The notes beneath the pieces are model-generated. The model was not told where the DNA came from and made no database searches. It was given only the letters and a program-made list of their open reading frames with translations. A DNA stretch of 64,000 bases from Setophaga petechia (lineage: Eukaryota > Chordata > Aves > Passeriformes > Parulidae), in the NCBI GenBank assembly GCA_024362935.1, contig JANCRA010000012.1, forward strand, positions 1,488,001 through 1,552,000. Reading direction: 5' to 3'. This document shows positions 37,619 to 48,215 of this stretch, one piece after another (within the stretch, counting starts at the first letter, position 1; every line of letters starts with the position of its first letter). Made by a program: the position numbers and the translations under genes.

Positions 37619-39737
37619 GGACTGTTCCCTATTTCTTTTGAGTTACTTTCTTTATGTTGTTTAGGATCATTTGCAAAGGTGTTCTATCAAAAGTTGAATA
37701 GAAAGAGAAGAAAGAGTATTAAAAATTCAGTTCATCTGAAAAGATGAAAGAAAAATTCTGAAGAAAAATTCTTCTATAGCGTAATGCCAGAGGTCTGCTA
37801 GCTGATCTACAGCAGCTGCCATTAGACCCAGACTTTACTGAACATATGATTCCCTTTGGACCAGCCTGTCCTTACACAGTCCCTGGAAAGGTCTCGATAC
37901 TGTGAAAATTTGTTTAAGGTTTAAGTTAATTAATTTCTTAATTAACTGGCTTTGTTTGTTTGTTTTAATTCACATTTTGATTTTATCCACATTTTAATAC
38001 ACGTGACTGGCTATCCCAGAAAATGAAAACAAAACATTTGGATGATGTAGCTATCAGTTGAAACTGAAGGGAGGTAATTTCCCTATGCTTATAAGCAGTA
38101 ATTTTGCTGACACCTTTTACTCTATGGGCCACTCACAGATGATATCTTGTTAATAATTCTTTCATTTTCTCACATGCAGCCAATAGAGGTACGTACTGAA
38201 CTGCTGCATGTCACTGTCTGTAAGACTGGGCTGCTCTATGGGTATCTCTTGGCTGAGATACCCTTAGGTATCTCAGGGCTGCAGGGCTGCCCTGCCCATG
38301 ACTGCATCCAGGAGAGGAACCGGTGTCTTGGAAGTGATGCTGCAGCAGTGGGTAGAAGGGATAGAGTAAGGTGTTATCAGCTGGGATTAATTGCTACTGC
38401 TCACTTTCTCCACTTACTTACCTTCCACCTCATTTTTGCTCCTCATCCGTTCCCTAGAGTCTACTTCTAACTTCTTATTTGGTGGGAAGAAAAAGTCTAT
38501 TTGTCTATGCATCTCAATATCCTTGAGCTGTTTTTGTTCATGACTGTAGTCTCATTAATTTATTTTTTAATTGTTTTTGGAGCATGCTTATTTACAGATC
38601 AAGCTTTGTTCAGGTTGAATTGCTGCAATGAAGTTACTGGTAGAATGAAAATAACTTCAAGTGACTTTCTAATTTCTTTATTAAATAAGAAACTGCTATT
38701 GATTGCATGTAATAGCATGTTCATGGCCTCTGTGCATCTTTTTGTTCTGCAGTTCAAGTGGATGAACTAAATGCCAGTGGTCAGTGAAATAATATTTTTC
38801 ACGATTTTTTCATATATATACATACCCTAAAATATATATATAATATATAGTTACTTTTTGTTTTGTTCAGAAAGCTCTCTGTCATTTAATCTCTCTCTGT
38901 CCAGGTATTCTGGTAAATAACTGGTAAAGAGGACTGATATCTGTTTTTAAATTGCATTTTTAATACTGCTTTTCTCTTATAAAGAAAACTGAATAAATTA
39001 AAAAAATCGACAAAAAATATCAATAAAGAAAAAAATGTACTCTCAAAGAAATTTATTAAAAGTACATAGTTTCTGATCTTAACAGAGAATTTTATATGAT
39101 TATTCTGACATAAAAGGATATGCATTATTTGAAAAATTGTTTTGGAACTTCACTTTTCTTACAGAACTGTTTGCACTATCCAGGAAAAATATTCATGCAT
39201 ATGTAAATAGATTTTACAGTTGTTATAACCATGAAGGGTATCTTATAGTATAATAACCCAGTTCCTTTTTCTAGAATATATCACCAAGTTTCTCATAAAA
39301 ATCCAAGGGAAATAAAATGATTGACCAATGAGAAGAATTTTATAGAAGCAAAATAGTGGTTTAGTGTGTTACACTGAATACGTTTGTAGTTAGTAAAATA
39401 CAAGTTTTCCTGTTTACAGGAAATTTTCAAGACTTCAGAATGTTTTTTTCTCTGCATAAGAAATAACGACTACAATTTTGACTTTCCATAAATAAATCTG
39501 AAATGCAAAAATGAAACTGTTTGTCTGGATCTTGCCTCACAACAGAAAATTGACAGCATTAGAAGTAGAAAACACATTAAGAAGTAGAAAAGTAAGGACA
39601 AATAGAACAATAGTCTGTGTATTAATGCTCTAGAACAACTCTCTAAGCTGCAGAAAAGTATATGTAGTGAGATATTAGGCAGTTCTAAGCTTAATAATGG
39701 AGCTCTGTTCATTGAGTTTTAAGGCTTACAAGCAGGT
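37619..39737. other. Unique sequence, no gene seen
   Basis: No gene recognised. 38140-38470 is less A+T-rich and carries a small hairpin at 38240-38263. A TATATA-rich patch lies at 38812-38848. Confidence 0.5.
38240..38263. repeat. Short perfect inverted repeat with a third half-copy
   Basis: GGGTATCTC at 38240-38248 pairs exactly with GAGATACCC at 38255-38263 across a six-base loop. A further GGTATCTCAG follows at 38267-38276 and could pair alternatively with the right arm. It is too short for a microRNA precursor. Confidence 0.8.
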
Positions 39738-40021
39738 ATTGTATGTGAAATAAGCAGGCATTGTTTTATCCAAAGGTACATGTGCTTACAGTGGTTGGAT
39801 AGAACTACTGTCAATATGCTTTTGCCTTGTGTGATTGGTCAAAAAACCATTGCAGTAAGTTGTAACATTAAGTTCTTGGTCTGCTGCCTGGGATGTGAGC
39901 TGATGGCATCTTCCCATTTTCATCACCACGTAATGAGACTGGTGCTGGAAAATAAAACAGCTCAAGGCACGCTCCTAGCAGTCCTGTCCCCTTTGTGATT
40001 TGTACATAGCCCCTGCCAACA
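39738..40021 (+). mobile_element. Probable LTR of an endogenous retrovirus
   Basis: The segment contains an AATAAA at 39951-39956 followed by AGCTCAAGGCACGCTCCTAG and a U5-like end CCCCTGCCAACA finishing in CA at 40021. Upstream are ATTGGTCAAAAAACCATTGC (CCAAT-type box) and a G-rich segment. I recall this order from bird LTRs. The left end (TGTATGTG) is only a guess and no flanking duplication is visible. It directly abuts the truncated 3' side of the CR1 that begins at about 40026, so the LTR insertion or a later deletion removed the CR1 tail. Confidence 0.55.
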
Positions 40022-40025
40022 ATGA

Positions 40026-41115
40026 AGTTCACCACTAAGCCATGTCCATAAGCATGAAAGTTTGAAATGTCTCCAGGGATGGTGACTAAATCACCTCCCT
40101 AGGGAGCCTGCTCTGATGCTTGACAATCCTTGCCATGAAGAAATTTTTCCTAGTATCCATTCTTAACTTCCCCTAGCACAACTTGAGCACAACCCTTGTC
40201 CTGTCATTACTTGGGAGAAGAAACAAACCCTTACTTGGTTACAATCTTCTTTGTTGTTGTGGACAGCTCCAATAAGAGCTGAACAATCCCAGCTCCCTCA
40301 GACATTTCTCATAGTACTTGCTAAGAACTTTACTGCTCATCAGCTTTGTTGCACTTGTCTGGACAAATACCAATACCTCAAATTCCAATACCAATCCCTT
40401 TCTTGTTCTCACATTTGTAACTTCCAGTCAGCTGACCCCTCTGCAGTTAGCCATAACTGCTGGTAAATGATGGAGACTGGCTTGGAGATCAATTCTCCCA
40501 GCTTCCTCAGGGACCTTGCCTGTATCCTGTCTTGCTGCACAGATTTGTCTGGGTGGAAGTGGTGCAGTGGGTCTCTGACCATTTCCCTTGGATTACTGGG
40601 GTTTCATTCTGCTCCCCATTCATCTTCCAACTCAATGGGTTGGGTACCCTGCAAAAAAACTATTGATTATTAAATACTGAGACCAAGAAGTAATGAAGTA
40701 CCTCAGCCTTTTCTTGTCCTTTGCCAATGTTTCTCCTCACATCCAATAAAGAATGGAGATTTTCCTTAGCTATATTTTTGCTATTCATGAATTTATAGAA
40801 ATATTTTTATTATCTTTTACGACAATAGCCAGATTAAGATCTAGTTGGGCTTTGGCCCTTTTAATTTTCTTTGTGCACAGCCTCCCATCACCTTGTAGTT
40901 CTCCTAAATCATTTACCAGGCCGTTTTTTTAAAAGTCCATTAACTCTCCCTGTTGTGTGAAGTTTCAGACAAAGCTCTGTTCACCCAGGCTAATCACCTT
41001 CTCCAATGGATAGTCTTTTGGGATGTGGGGATATCCTGCATGTATAAGATTTACTTCTTTAAGCACATCAAGCCTTCCTGAGTCCATTTGCCCTTCAGGG
41101 CTCCATCTATGCTAT
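40026..41115 (-). mobile_element. CR1 LINE, internally deleted, with ORF2 reverse-transcriptase remains (antisense)
   Basis: Reading leftwards from 41115, the minus strand shows the CR1 ORF2 linker between endonuclease and reverse transcriptase (KRAKAQLDLNLAIVVKDNK near 40864-40808), then ENLHSLLD and EKAEVL, and then the N-terminal reverse-transcriptase part (VRDPLHHF, ELISKPVSIIYQQLWLT, about 40590-40440). The sequence then jumps directly to the last part of ORF2 and the 3' UTR (40400-40026, plus-strand blocks CTCCAGGGATGGTGACTAAA, GCTTGACAATCCTTGCCATG, TTACTTGGGAGAAGAAACAA). The reverse-transcriptase core, including the catalytic YxDD region, is missing. Stops and frameshifts are present, so it is dead. 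The 3' tail is cut off where the LTR at 39738-40021 ends. Confidence 0.9.
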
Positions 41116-41624
41116 AATATAATGTCTTTGCTCCTTTCAAAAAGAATAAAGTACACATCCAAGGTGATATTTTATTTTGTTTTATTATAATTGCTATAAA
41201 ATACTTTTGTGTAAAATTATTTTCTGTATGATAATACTATCATACAAGCTATCTAGACATAAACATATATGCAAAACCTGCTATGAGATCAGAATAAAAG
41301 TGAAATCTTATTCTTTAGCATTGGCATCAGCTTCATATTCCATAAAATAAAGCAAAATCTGGCAACTTATCTAAAACAGAAAAGTGCAATTGAATACTAA
41401 TGTCTGTTATTTTTCTCCTGAGAATATGTTTTCAGGCATTGAATATAGTTGTATTTGTGTATGTGTACACTTTTGAAACTGGACAAGAATGTTATAAAGT
41501 AACTTAATTTTTCATTTCTTATCTCTAACGGAAAAATAATATTGTTTTGACTTTTCTGTCATATCATGAAAGACATGATGGAATTATTGTAATTATAAAG
41601 GCAATTTGGCAAAGAGCATCTAAA
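41116..41624. other. A+T-rich sequence between two CR1 copies, no gene seen
   Basis: Nothing nameable. It could include further decayed CR1 sequence that I cannot recognise. Confidence 0.45.
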
Positions 41625-42060
41625 AAGCAGATGAAATTCTAGGCTATATCATTCAAGCTATTTCCAGTAGACAAATGGAGATGTGATTAAATTGTGATTG
41701 TTCAAGCTTCAGTTGGAATACATATTCTTTTGAACAAAACAAAAATGCCATCAACTGCAAGGGAAATTACTATATTAATGGCATTGGAAAACTTACCAAA
41801 TGAAAAGAAACTGAAAAGACTTTGGCTTATCTAGCCTTCCTGAAGGAACTTTCCCTTCAAAACCATGAAAGTAAATATCAAGACATCAGAAATTCTAGAG
41901 GTGTGTTGGCTATTATAAATACTATCCTTAACCTGAAAAAAAAAAAAAAGTAAATATTCTAGCCTGAAAGTTAGGGAAAAAGGGTTCTAACCCCTAGAAG
42001 AGTAAAACTTTACCATATCAGTCCAACAACAGGAGGGAAAATTAGAACTCTCTGCAGTAC
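41625..42060 (+). mobile_element. Old, heavily decayed CR1 LINE remnant
   Basis: Scattered matches in the right order suggest an ancient CR1 3' part: CTAGGCTATATCATTCAAGC (where CR1 has a CTGGGCTGTAT-like block), GAAAAGAAACTGAAAAGACT followed by TTGGCTTATCTAGCCTTC (the end of ORF2), an A run at 41939-41950, and AGGGAAAAAGGGTTCTAACC with CTAGAAGAGTAAAACTTTAC (the older amniote CR1 3' UTR). It differs clearly from the young CR1 copies elsewhere in the window. No frame is kept. The boundaries are approximate and the identification rests on patchy similarity. Confidence 0.5.
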
Positions 42061-43299
42061 TTAGCTTCATAAATGTACATTTATATAACACGATTTTCTG
42101 TCATAATAGGTACCTATGAACAGCAATACAGGAGGACAACTCAATTCTATGCCCTATGTTCCAAATCTGAAACTGCAAAAAAGTGTATCTATTATTGCCT
42201 GTTACAGCCCATCAGCTGCAGGTTCATAAAAATATGTCTCTTAGAAGAGACATGCTGCAGTTTGGAATGACAAATTTTTACTGCAGTCTTGAGCAGTGGG
42301 AGTGAATTTCACAGTACTTGAAAGAAATTAGGCATATTTGAAGAAAAGAAAAATAAATTGATCCAGGATAAAAATCTGTTAAAATCTGTTTGTGTGGTAT
42401 AAAAATTAACACTATATAGTAAAGAGATTCTCCAGCATTTTTCAATATCCTCTATACCGATCTGTTCTAGTTCAACTTTTCTTTTAAATAATTTCAACAT
42501 ACTTTCTAAAACACATTAAGTAAATTATTACACATGGATCTCCCACTCTTTTATCAAAATGAAAGTATTGTTTAAATATGTTATTTTTTGTTCAGTTTTC
42601 TTATGTATTTTTCACATTTTTCAGGGAGGGGGTTACTTCTGTTACTTCTTAATACCTTGTGTAGTTACTTAATATGCTTGCTTTCATACTTTAAAAAACA
42701 CTGTAGACTTATACAAACTTTGACTGAAATTTTGCATTTTGAGGGACATAGAATCCATTCTGCCTTGATGGTGACTCATTAAAAAATTCCAGACAGTATT
42801 CACTATGAGATCATTTGATACAACTTGATTATATTTTTGCTAAAATATTTTGAAAAAGAAAATTAATTTAGCATCAGATCTGAATAAAAGTCCCTTAAGT
42901 GCACAAAACTGTAAAAGAATACCACATAGGAAAATAAATTGTAAGGGATTATTTGTTTAAAAATCTTCCTAGGTTTACAAATTCAAGGTAAGTATACACA
43001 TTTCAATTAATAATACTGAAATAGAACGATCACTTAAAGGCAATATCTGAATAGGAAAATAAAGCAAAACAAAATCCTAGGTTTGAGAGGTAGACAGAGA
43101 AATAAATGAAGATACAGATAGATAATGATTGGTTTGAGTTGCTGAAACTCAGTCTCATTTCTCTCTGTATGCTAAAGACAGCTGGTGGAAGGTAGAAGCT
43201 GTTTCAGTGCACAGTTTGATTTTGCTTCCTTACTTTGCTTTCTTGACAAACTACTTTATAGTAATAAAGCTACTCAATAATAACATCAAGCATGCTTTA
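42061..43299. other. A+T-rich unique sequence, no gene seen
   Basis: No gene recognised. A 10-base direct tandem duplication (AAAATCTGTT twice) lies at 42370-42390. Confidence 0.5.
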
Positions 43300-43305
43300 C
43301 AACTG

Positions 43306-43679
43306 TGTCGCTGACATCTTTTGTGAAAAATCCTTTCTTAGGATTTTTTCCTGCTGGAGCTGAGAAGAAGCTCAGTAACAAACGTAAACAATTATTATCT
43401 GCTGCTGTGGAATGCAACAGGTCCACCTGTGATTGGTCCCCTGTAGATGTTTGGATTTACTGACCACTCACGGTGGAGCTGCTGAGAGACAGACCTTTGT
43501 TATTATTCTTTCTATTCTATTCTTAGCTTAGCCAGCTTCTGAAGAAGCTCCTTTCCTTTCTATGTAGTATAGTTATAATGTTATATATATATCATAAGAT
43601 AATAAATCAAGCCTTCTGATAATAGAATCAAGATACCTGCCTCTTCCATCCTCTAAAAACCCCTGTGACCACCGTCACA
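43306..43679 (+). mobile_element. Solo LTR with target-site duplication (copy A)
   Basis: A complete LTR of 374 bases runs from TGTCGCTGAC to CCACCGTCACA. It has an AATAAA at 43601-43606, a TATATATAT stretch just before it at 43582-43592, and the near-palindromic GTCGC...GTCAC ends. It is flanked by CAACTG (43300-43305) and CAAGTG (43680-43685), a 6-base duplication with one mismatch, as expected for a class II (beta-retrovirus-like) element. No internal sequence is present, so the provirus collapsed by LTR-LTR recombination. A sibling copy in opposite orientation lies at 56736-57127. I recall this family as abundant in songbirds. Confidence 0.92.
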
Positions 43680-43685
43680 CAAGTG

Positions 43686-44697
43686 GTTTTCTAGCAATAT
43701 AGATATTTATCAAAGAATTTCAGATGGGAAAGTATACCAAATGGGATTTCTTCTTCATTATAAAATTATCCAAATCTTAGCATTTTACAATCACATCATT
43801 ATGATTGTAGAACACATGGGAAAATCAAGGTTAGCTATTATGATAGCAATCTTTACTAACATTAGCTGTTCAAACCCCAAAATTGATGGATTGTCTCTCT
43901 ATGTAAGAAACACCTTTATGGAAACATTTACTGTAGTAAATTATTAGACAGAATTTCTCCTTACTACCTGTTCAATTTCATAAAAATACATTCAGTAGAG
44001 GTAGCTGCTAACTGAGACTCCTTTACTCCTTTCAGCGGCTGTTAAATTTAACATTTCAGATTTGCTAGAAGCAAAATTTTCTAGATGTGAATAAATCTAT
44101 CATGGCGCCAACTTTTCCTCTTTGTCCTGTGGATTTATATTATACCCATGTAATTTCAGGCCTCTACAGCTACCACGATCAGTCTGTGGAAAACAGTATC
44201 ACAGACATTGGCACTCAGATATCAATGCATCAAATGTCTCTTTACTGGTATATATAGTTTTGTACCTGCTTCCTTTGTACTCTCTACCTAGTAGTACTGG
44301 AATATCTAGCTTTTGGTAAGCTGAGAAAAAATAAATGCTTTCTCTACTTTCTTTTTTTTTTTTTTTTTTTTATTTTCTGTCATCGTTATCCAAACCTTTT
44401 AAATAAAAAGGAATTGGTAAAGCCTGATTACAAGTAGCTTTTTGGAGTCTGAATTCACATTAACCTAATGCCTGGAAAATCACTATGTTCCTTGAAAATG
44501 TGAGATTTTAACACCATTTACTCTCTGAGGGTAGCCAGAAATAGGTATGGATTTTCTGTAAACTTATGCTCACTTAGTCTTATCTGTAAGTTTTATCTGG
44601 CTGCCATGAACTAACTATGTTATTTTGATAACAAGTTTCTGAGTCCAATACATGATGGAGAGGATCTAATCTTCTATACCTGTAGAGGAAGAATTGA
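43686..44697. other. Unique sequence with a poly-T run, no gene seen
   Basis: No gene recognised. A run of 20 T lies at 44352-44371. It is not followed by any element I can name. Confidence 0.5.
44352..44371. repeat. Poly-T run
   Basis: Twenty consecutive T bases, preceded by CTTTC and followed by ATTTTCTG. Confidence 0.95.
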
Positions 44698-44835
44698 GTT
44701 TTAGAATTTCCTCATGGAAAGAGTTTTTAAGTATTGGAATGGACTGTGCAGGGAGTGGTGGAGAAACAACTGGACATGGTGCATGTCAGCTTGGCTATGG
44801 TCAAGTTGACAAAGTGGTGATTGATCCAATCTTGA
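44698..44835 (+). mobile_element. Older CR1, left part (split by a nested CR1)
   Basis: The segment follows the CR1 3' UTR: TTTCCTCATGGAAAGAG, AGTATTGGAATGGACTG, CAGGGAGTGGTGGAG, CAACTGGACATGGTGC and AGTTGACAAAGTGGTGATTG, ending in AATCTTGA. The expected continuation (a GATCTTGGAGGTCTTTxCCAACC-like block and octamer tail) is not here but reappears at 45180, after another CR1. It is 5'-truncated and carries small deletions. It forms one element with 45180-45224. Confidence 0.85.
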
Positions 44836-45179
44836 ATTTGGGCACAGGAGCTGGGCAATGGTGTTTCTGGGCTCGCAGCTCCTCACCTGAATCCCTCTTG
44901 GAGACAAGGTCATGGAGGGACAAAAAAGTGGAAATGGCCTCAAACCAACAGAGGGCAGAGTTAGATGTCAGAATGAAATTCTTTACTATAAGGTCTGGGA
45001 GACACTGGCACGAGTGTATCAGAGAGAGTGTGGACTCTCTCTGAGCGTACATGGGGCTCTGAGTAGTCTAGTCTAGTGGAAGGTGTCCCTGTCTGTGGCA
45101 GGGGATTGGAACCAGATGATCTCTAAGGTTCCTTCCAACCCAAACCATTCTGTGATTCCGTGATTCTGTGATTCGGTGT
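44836..45179 (+). mobile_element. Younger CR1 nested inside the older CR1
   Basis: This CR1 3' end contains GAATGAAATTCTTTACTATA, GGGAGACACTGGCACGAG, TCTAGTGGAAGGTGTCCCTG, TGTGGCAGGGGATTGGAACC, AGATGATCTCTAAGGTTCC and CCAACCCAAACCATTC, and then several octamer-like tail repeats (TGTGATTC, CGTGATTC, TGTGATTC). This subfamily differs from that of the surrounding older copy. The first 90 bases (44836-44925) match my memory of CR1 less well. TCTTGA occurs at 44830-44835 and again at 45180-45185, which looks like a 6-base duplication at the insertion point. Confidence 0.88.
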
Positions 45180-45224
45180 TCTTGACAGTCTTTGCCAACC
45201 TAAGTGATTCTGAGAATCTGTGAG
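45180..45224 (+). mobile_element. Older CR1, right part (3' tail)
   Basis: TCTTGACAGTCTTTGCCAAC, then CTAAGTGATTCTGAGAATCTG. This is the normal end of the CR1 type found at 44698-44835 and completes that copy after the nested insertion. Confidence 0.82.
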
Positions 45225-47554
45225 GAGCTGTACAATGCAAATTTTCAGTCATGATTTTTATTAGGTGCACTCAGATATCCTCTAATTTCCTCCCTCGTGT
45301 CCAGAATATAACTCTTTAAGCAGATAAATGGGTCATAAAGACCGACATTGGAGAGCTGCAAGTGATGTGCAATTGAAGCTACTGCACTCTCTCCAGAGAA
45401 GCAGCTGGTCCTTCTCACCAACACATGCAACAAAGGAAAAGGACAACACAATGATTGTGATCTTTACTAGTGCCTTGGAGAGCTTCAGTTTCCCTCCTTT
45501 GTCACAGACCATTGGCAGCAGCAAACCTGTTTATGCATTTTATCCTGAGTTTTTCTAGCTAAAAAATGTGTATAATAAAACTTGCTGAACAACTAAACCA
45601 TATTGTTTTAATATATCTCTTAGAATGTTAAGGATCCACCAATGTTGTGGTGATGGAAGACCATAAAATAGTCAATGCAGTTGCTTTGTTTTACAAGAAA
45701 CAGATATAGGGTTTCTTTTATCAGTCTCCCCAATGTCAACACTTCAAATCTTGTTAGCTTCATGTTCACATCTTTTTTTCTCTTGTACTAAATCTTTTAT
45801 CTCAGTTTTTCTTAGCTTTGATTATTCACTAGAGCAGAAATTGAATTCCTGTAATGAAACCTGAAATCATGAGTATGAGGCAGAAAATCAAACTTGACAT
45901 CATTATATAAGGTACATAAGAAGGCAAAATTTATGCAGCCAGGCAATTCCAGATGAGCAAACTTAAACCAGCATTTTAATACCATAGACATGTGTTATTC
46001 AGTGCAATAGACTTACATGGGATTATTCTTATCCACCCAGAGGTCAGCTGGCTTGCTGTCATAATTGCTGCAGGAGTACATTTAACACATGGCCATTCAT
46101 GCCTTGTGGCAAGCAAAGCTTCGATCACAATCCCTGGAACCTCTGCTCCTTCAAGCAATTTTCTCTCCTCTCCAAGGGAGTTCTAAGAAGTTTATTGAGT
46201 CATATGCCTTAGCTTCTATGAGCTATACAGAACTTTTTCTTTTCTAAAAGGGGCTGCTGATGATAATTAATAACTATTATTTTATTGTGCATACCACGAT
46301 ATCTTTAGTCATATATTGTTAGATGCACTATTAAAGCATGGTATGTGCAAATGTTGTACCACTCTGAATATCAAATCCAAACAGACAGGATTGATCTATT
46401 ATTTCCATTTCTACAGAAAAGGAAAATATATACTATAAGATTATATGGTTTACCAGAATCACAAAATAAGCTAAAACAAGATGGACTGTCTGTGGTTATC
46501 AGTTGTTTTCCTGATTTTTCAGTCTTTTGCATATACAGAAATATTGTTCTGTCTTTCTAAATATAAGCTACTTGCATTTTTTTCTCTGGAAAGGCAGCAA
46601 AATTTCATTATTTTAAACTTTTTTCTTTTGTTTTTACTGATATTTGCACATATGGAATCCATTATCATTCATAATAATTAGTTTAACAAACTTAACCAAT
46701 TAATTATGTTGTGTTTGTGGAACACTGCTGCACTTTCAGTATGAAAATTCAGCCTGTAGCTTGCTGTGATTATCCTCCATCTAGCTCTAACACAAATTAA
46801 TTCCTGTTTGTATTCTATTTTTATCAGGATATAACTTGAAAGACTTGCCTTCTATCAACCTGGTGGAAGAAACAATTCTGTCAGACTATAACAGTTTTTC
46901 AACAAAGCCAAATACCTCTTTTTACTTCAAATTTCAAGACCCATGGTTTGTAGATGCAAATGGCCTTGTAGCTTTTGTTTTTACCTGTAGCTCTCTTTTT
47001 CACCTCTTATAGTTTTGGGGTTTTTATTTGAAGTTTTATTTGAAGATTGTAACTTCACAGACCATCATTTGATGGATAATCTGCCCATTCAGTCTGAATA
47101 GAGAATATGTTTCTACATGAATTATATTAATTAACAGTGCAAAATTTTGGTTTGTGTGACTTATTGAACTGCAAACTTTGTAAGACTGAGCAGCTGCATG
47201 CTGTAGAGAAAAAAAAGTGAATTCCAAGCAAATGAGTAAGTTACTGGACATTTTCACAGATCTTTGCATTCTTATTGTGTTTGAAGAAGTCAAAAAGAAT
47301 AGTACGTTTATTAGGAGCTGATGGCAGGTCTTTAAAGAAAAACAGCTATGTGTTCTACTTTGCTCATCCAGCTGCTGGCTGCTTATAGAGATCTTATACT
47401 TTTGCTTATTCAGCTTTGTTACCAGATGCCTTATGTTTGATTATTTTTTTGATTGTCAGTAGTCAGCTGAGCAACAATTTCATCTCTTTTGTAACTAATT
47501 CATATGCTATATACAGCAATGCTACCTAAATACCTACAGAGCTCGAAACCATGA
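45225..47554. other. Unique sequence, no certain gene
   Basis: Mostly A+T-rich, with less A+T-rich patches at 45240-45560 and 45960-46190 that I cannot classify. An open frame behind a splice-acceptor-like sequence at 46827 is described among the findings. It is not called as an exon because no gene context supports it. Confidence 0.5.
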
Positions 47555-48215
47555 CATTGTGCAATCCCTAGCAAAAACATACAGTGGGAATTGACTGGCT
47601 GGGGATCAGCTTTGAGAAAAGCCCCAGGGGTTCTGACTGACAGCAGGCTGGGAATGAACCAGAAGGTAGCATGTCTGCATGAATCCTTCATCTGGAAGAA
47701 AGGGAGGTCAATCCTGGGCCATATTAATAGACAGAAGTCAGAAGGGCAGGAGAAGTGATTATCTCCTCTGTTCAACATCTGTTAGGCTACATGTAGAGTT
47801 TTGCACTCCCATCCCCACCTCAGTACTAGAAAGATATGGATAATTTGGAGCAAGTTCAGTATAGGGTACCAGGACAGGAGAGTCAGGGACCAAGGCACTT
47901 TCAGCTATCAAGAGAGGTTGAAGGAACTGGGCTGTCAGCTGAGAGAAGAGCCCAACAACTTCCTCCCTAGCTGTGGGAGCAGGTTCTCCATAGTGTATGC
48001 AGTGGGAGGGTGAAAGACAATAGCATGAAACAAGGTAAGTTCAGCTTTATATAAGGGGAATTTTTTTTCCTTTGAGGACAGACAGGTGGTGGAACAGGTC
48101 ACACAGAGAATTTGTGCAGTCTTTTTCCATCCTTCAGAGTTTTGAAGGCTCAGCTACATCACTCTGAGCTGGGCCTCATCTCATTACTGACCTTCATTTG
48201 AGCCAGCATTTATCC
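47555..48215 (+). mobile_element. CR1 LINE, end of ORF2 plus 3' UTR
   Basis: This is the longest sense CR1 piece. Its first third matches the C-terminal ORF2 region (AATTGACTGGCTGGGGATCA, AAAAGCCCCAGGGGTTCTGA, GGTCAATCCTGGGCCATATT). It is followed by the TATGGATAATTTGGAGC / AGTATAGGGTACC region, AGAGAGGTTGAAGGAACTGG, the 3' UTR blocks ACAGGTGGTGGAACAGGTCA and GAATTTGTGCAGTC, and a CTGGGCCTCATCTCA segment. Many small gaps break the frame. The terminal octamer tail is lost or unrecognisable near 48215. The left boundary is approximate. The element has no coding capacity. Confidence 0.87.

Noticed and set aside
37177..37747. Open frames of 154 and 184 codons on the plus strand
   Set aside because: They run across the U3, TATA box and R of an antisense LTR. 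Its C-rich composition suppresses stops. No domain and no splice or promoter context.
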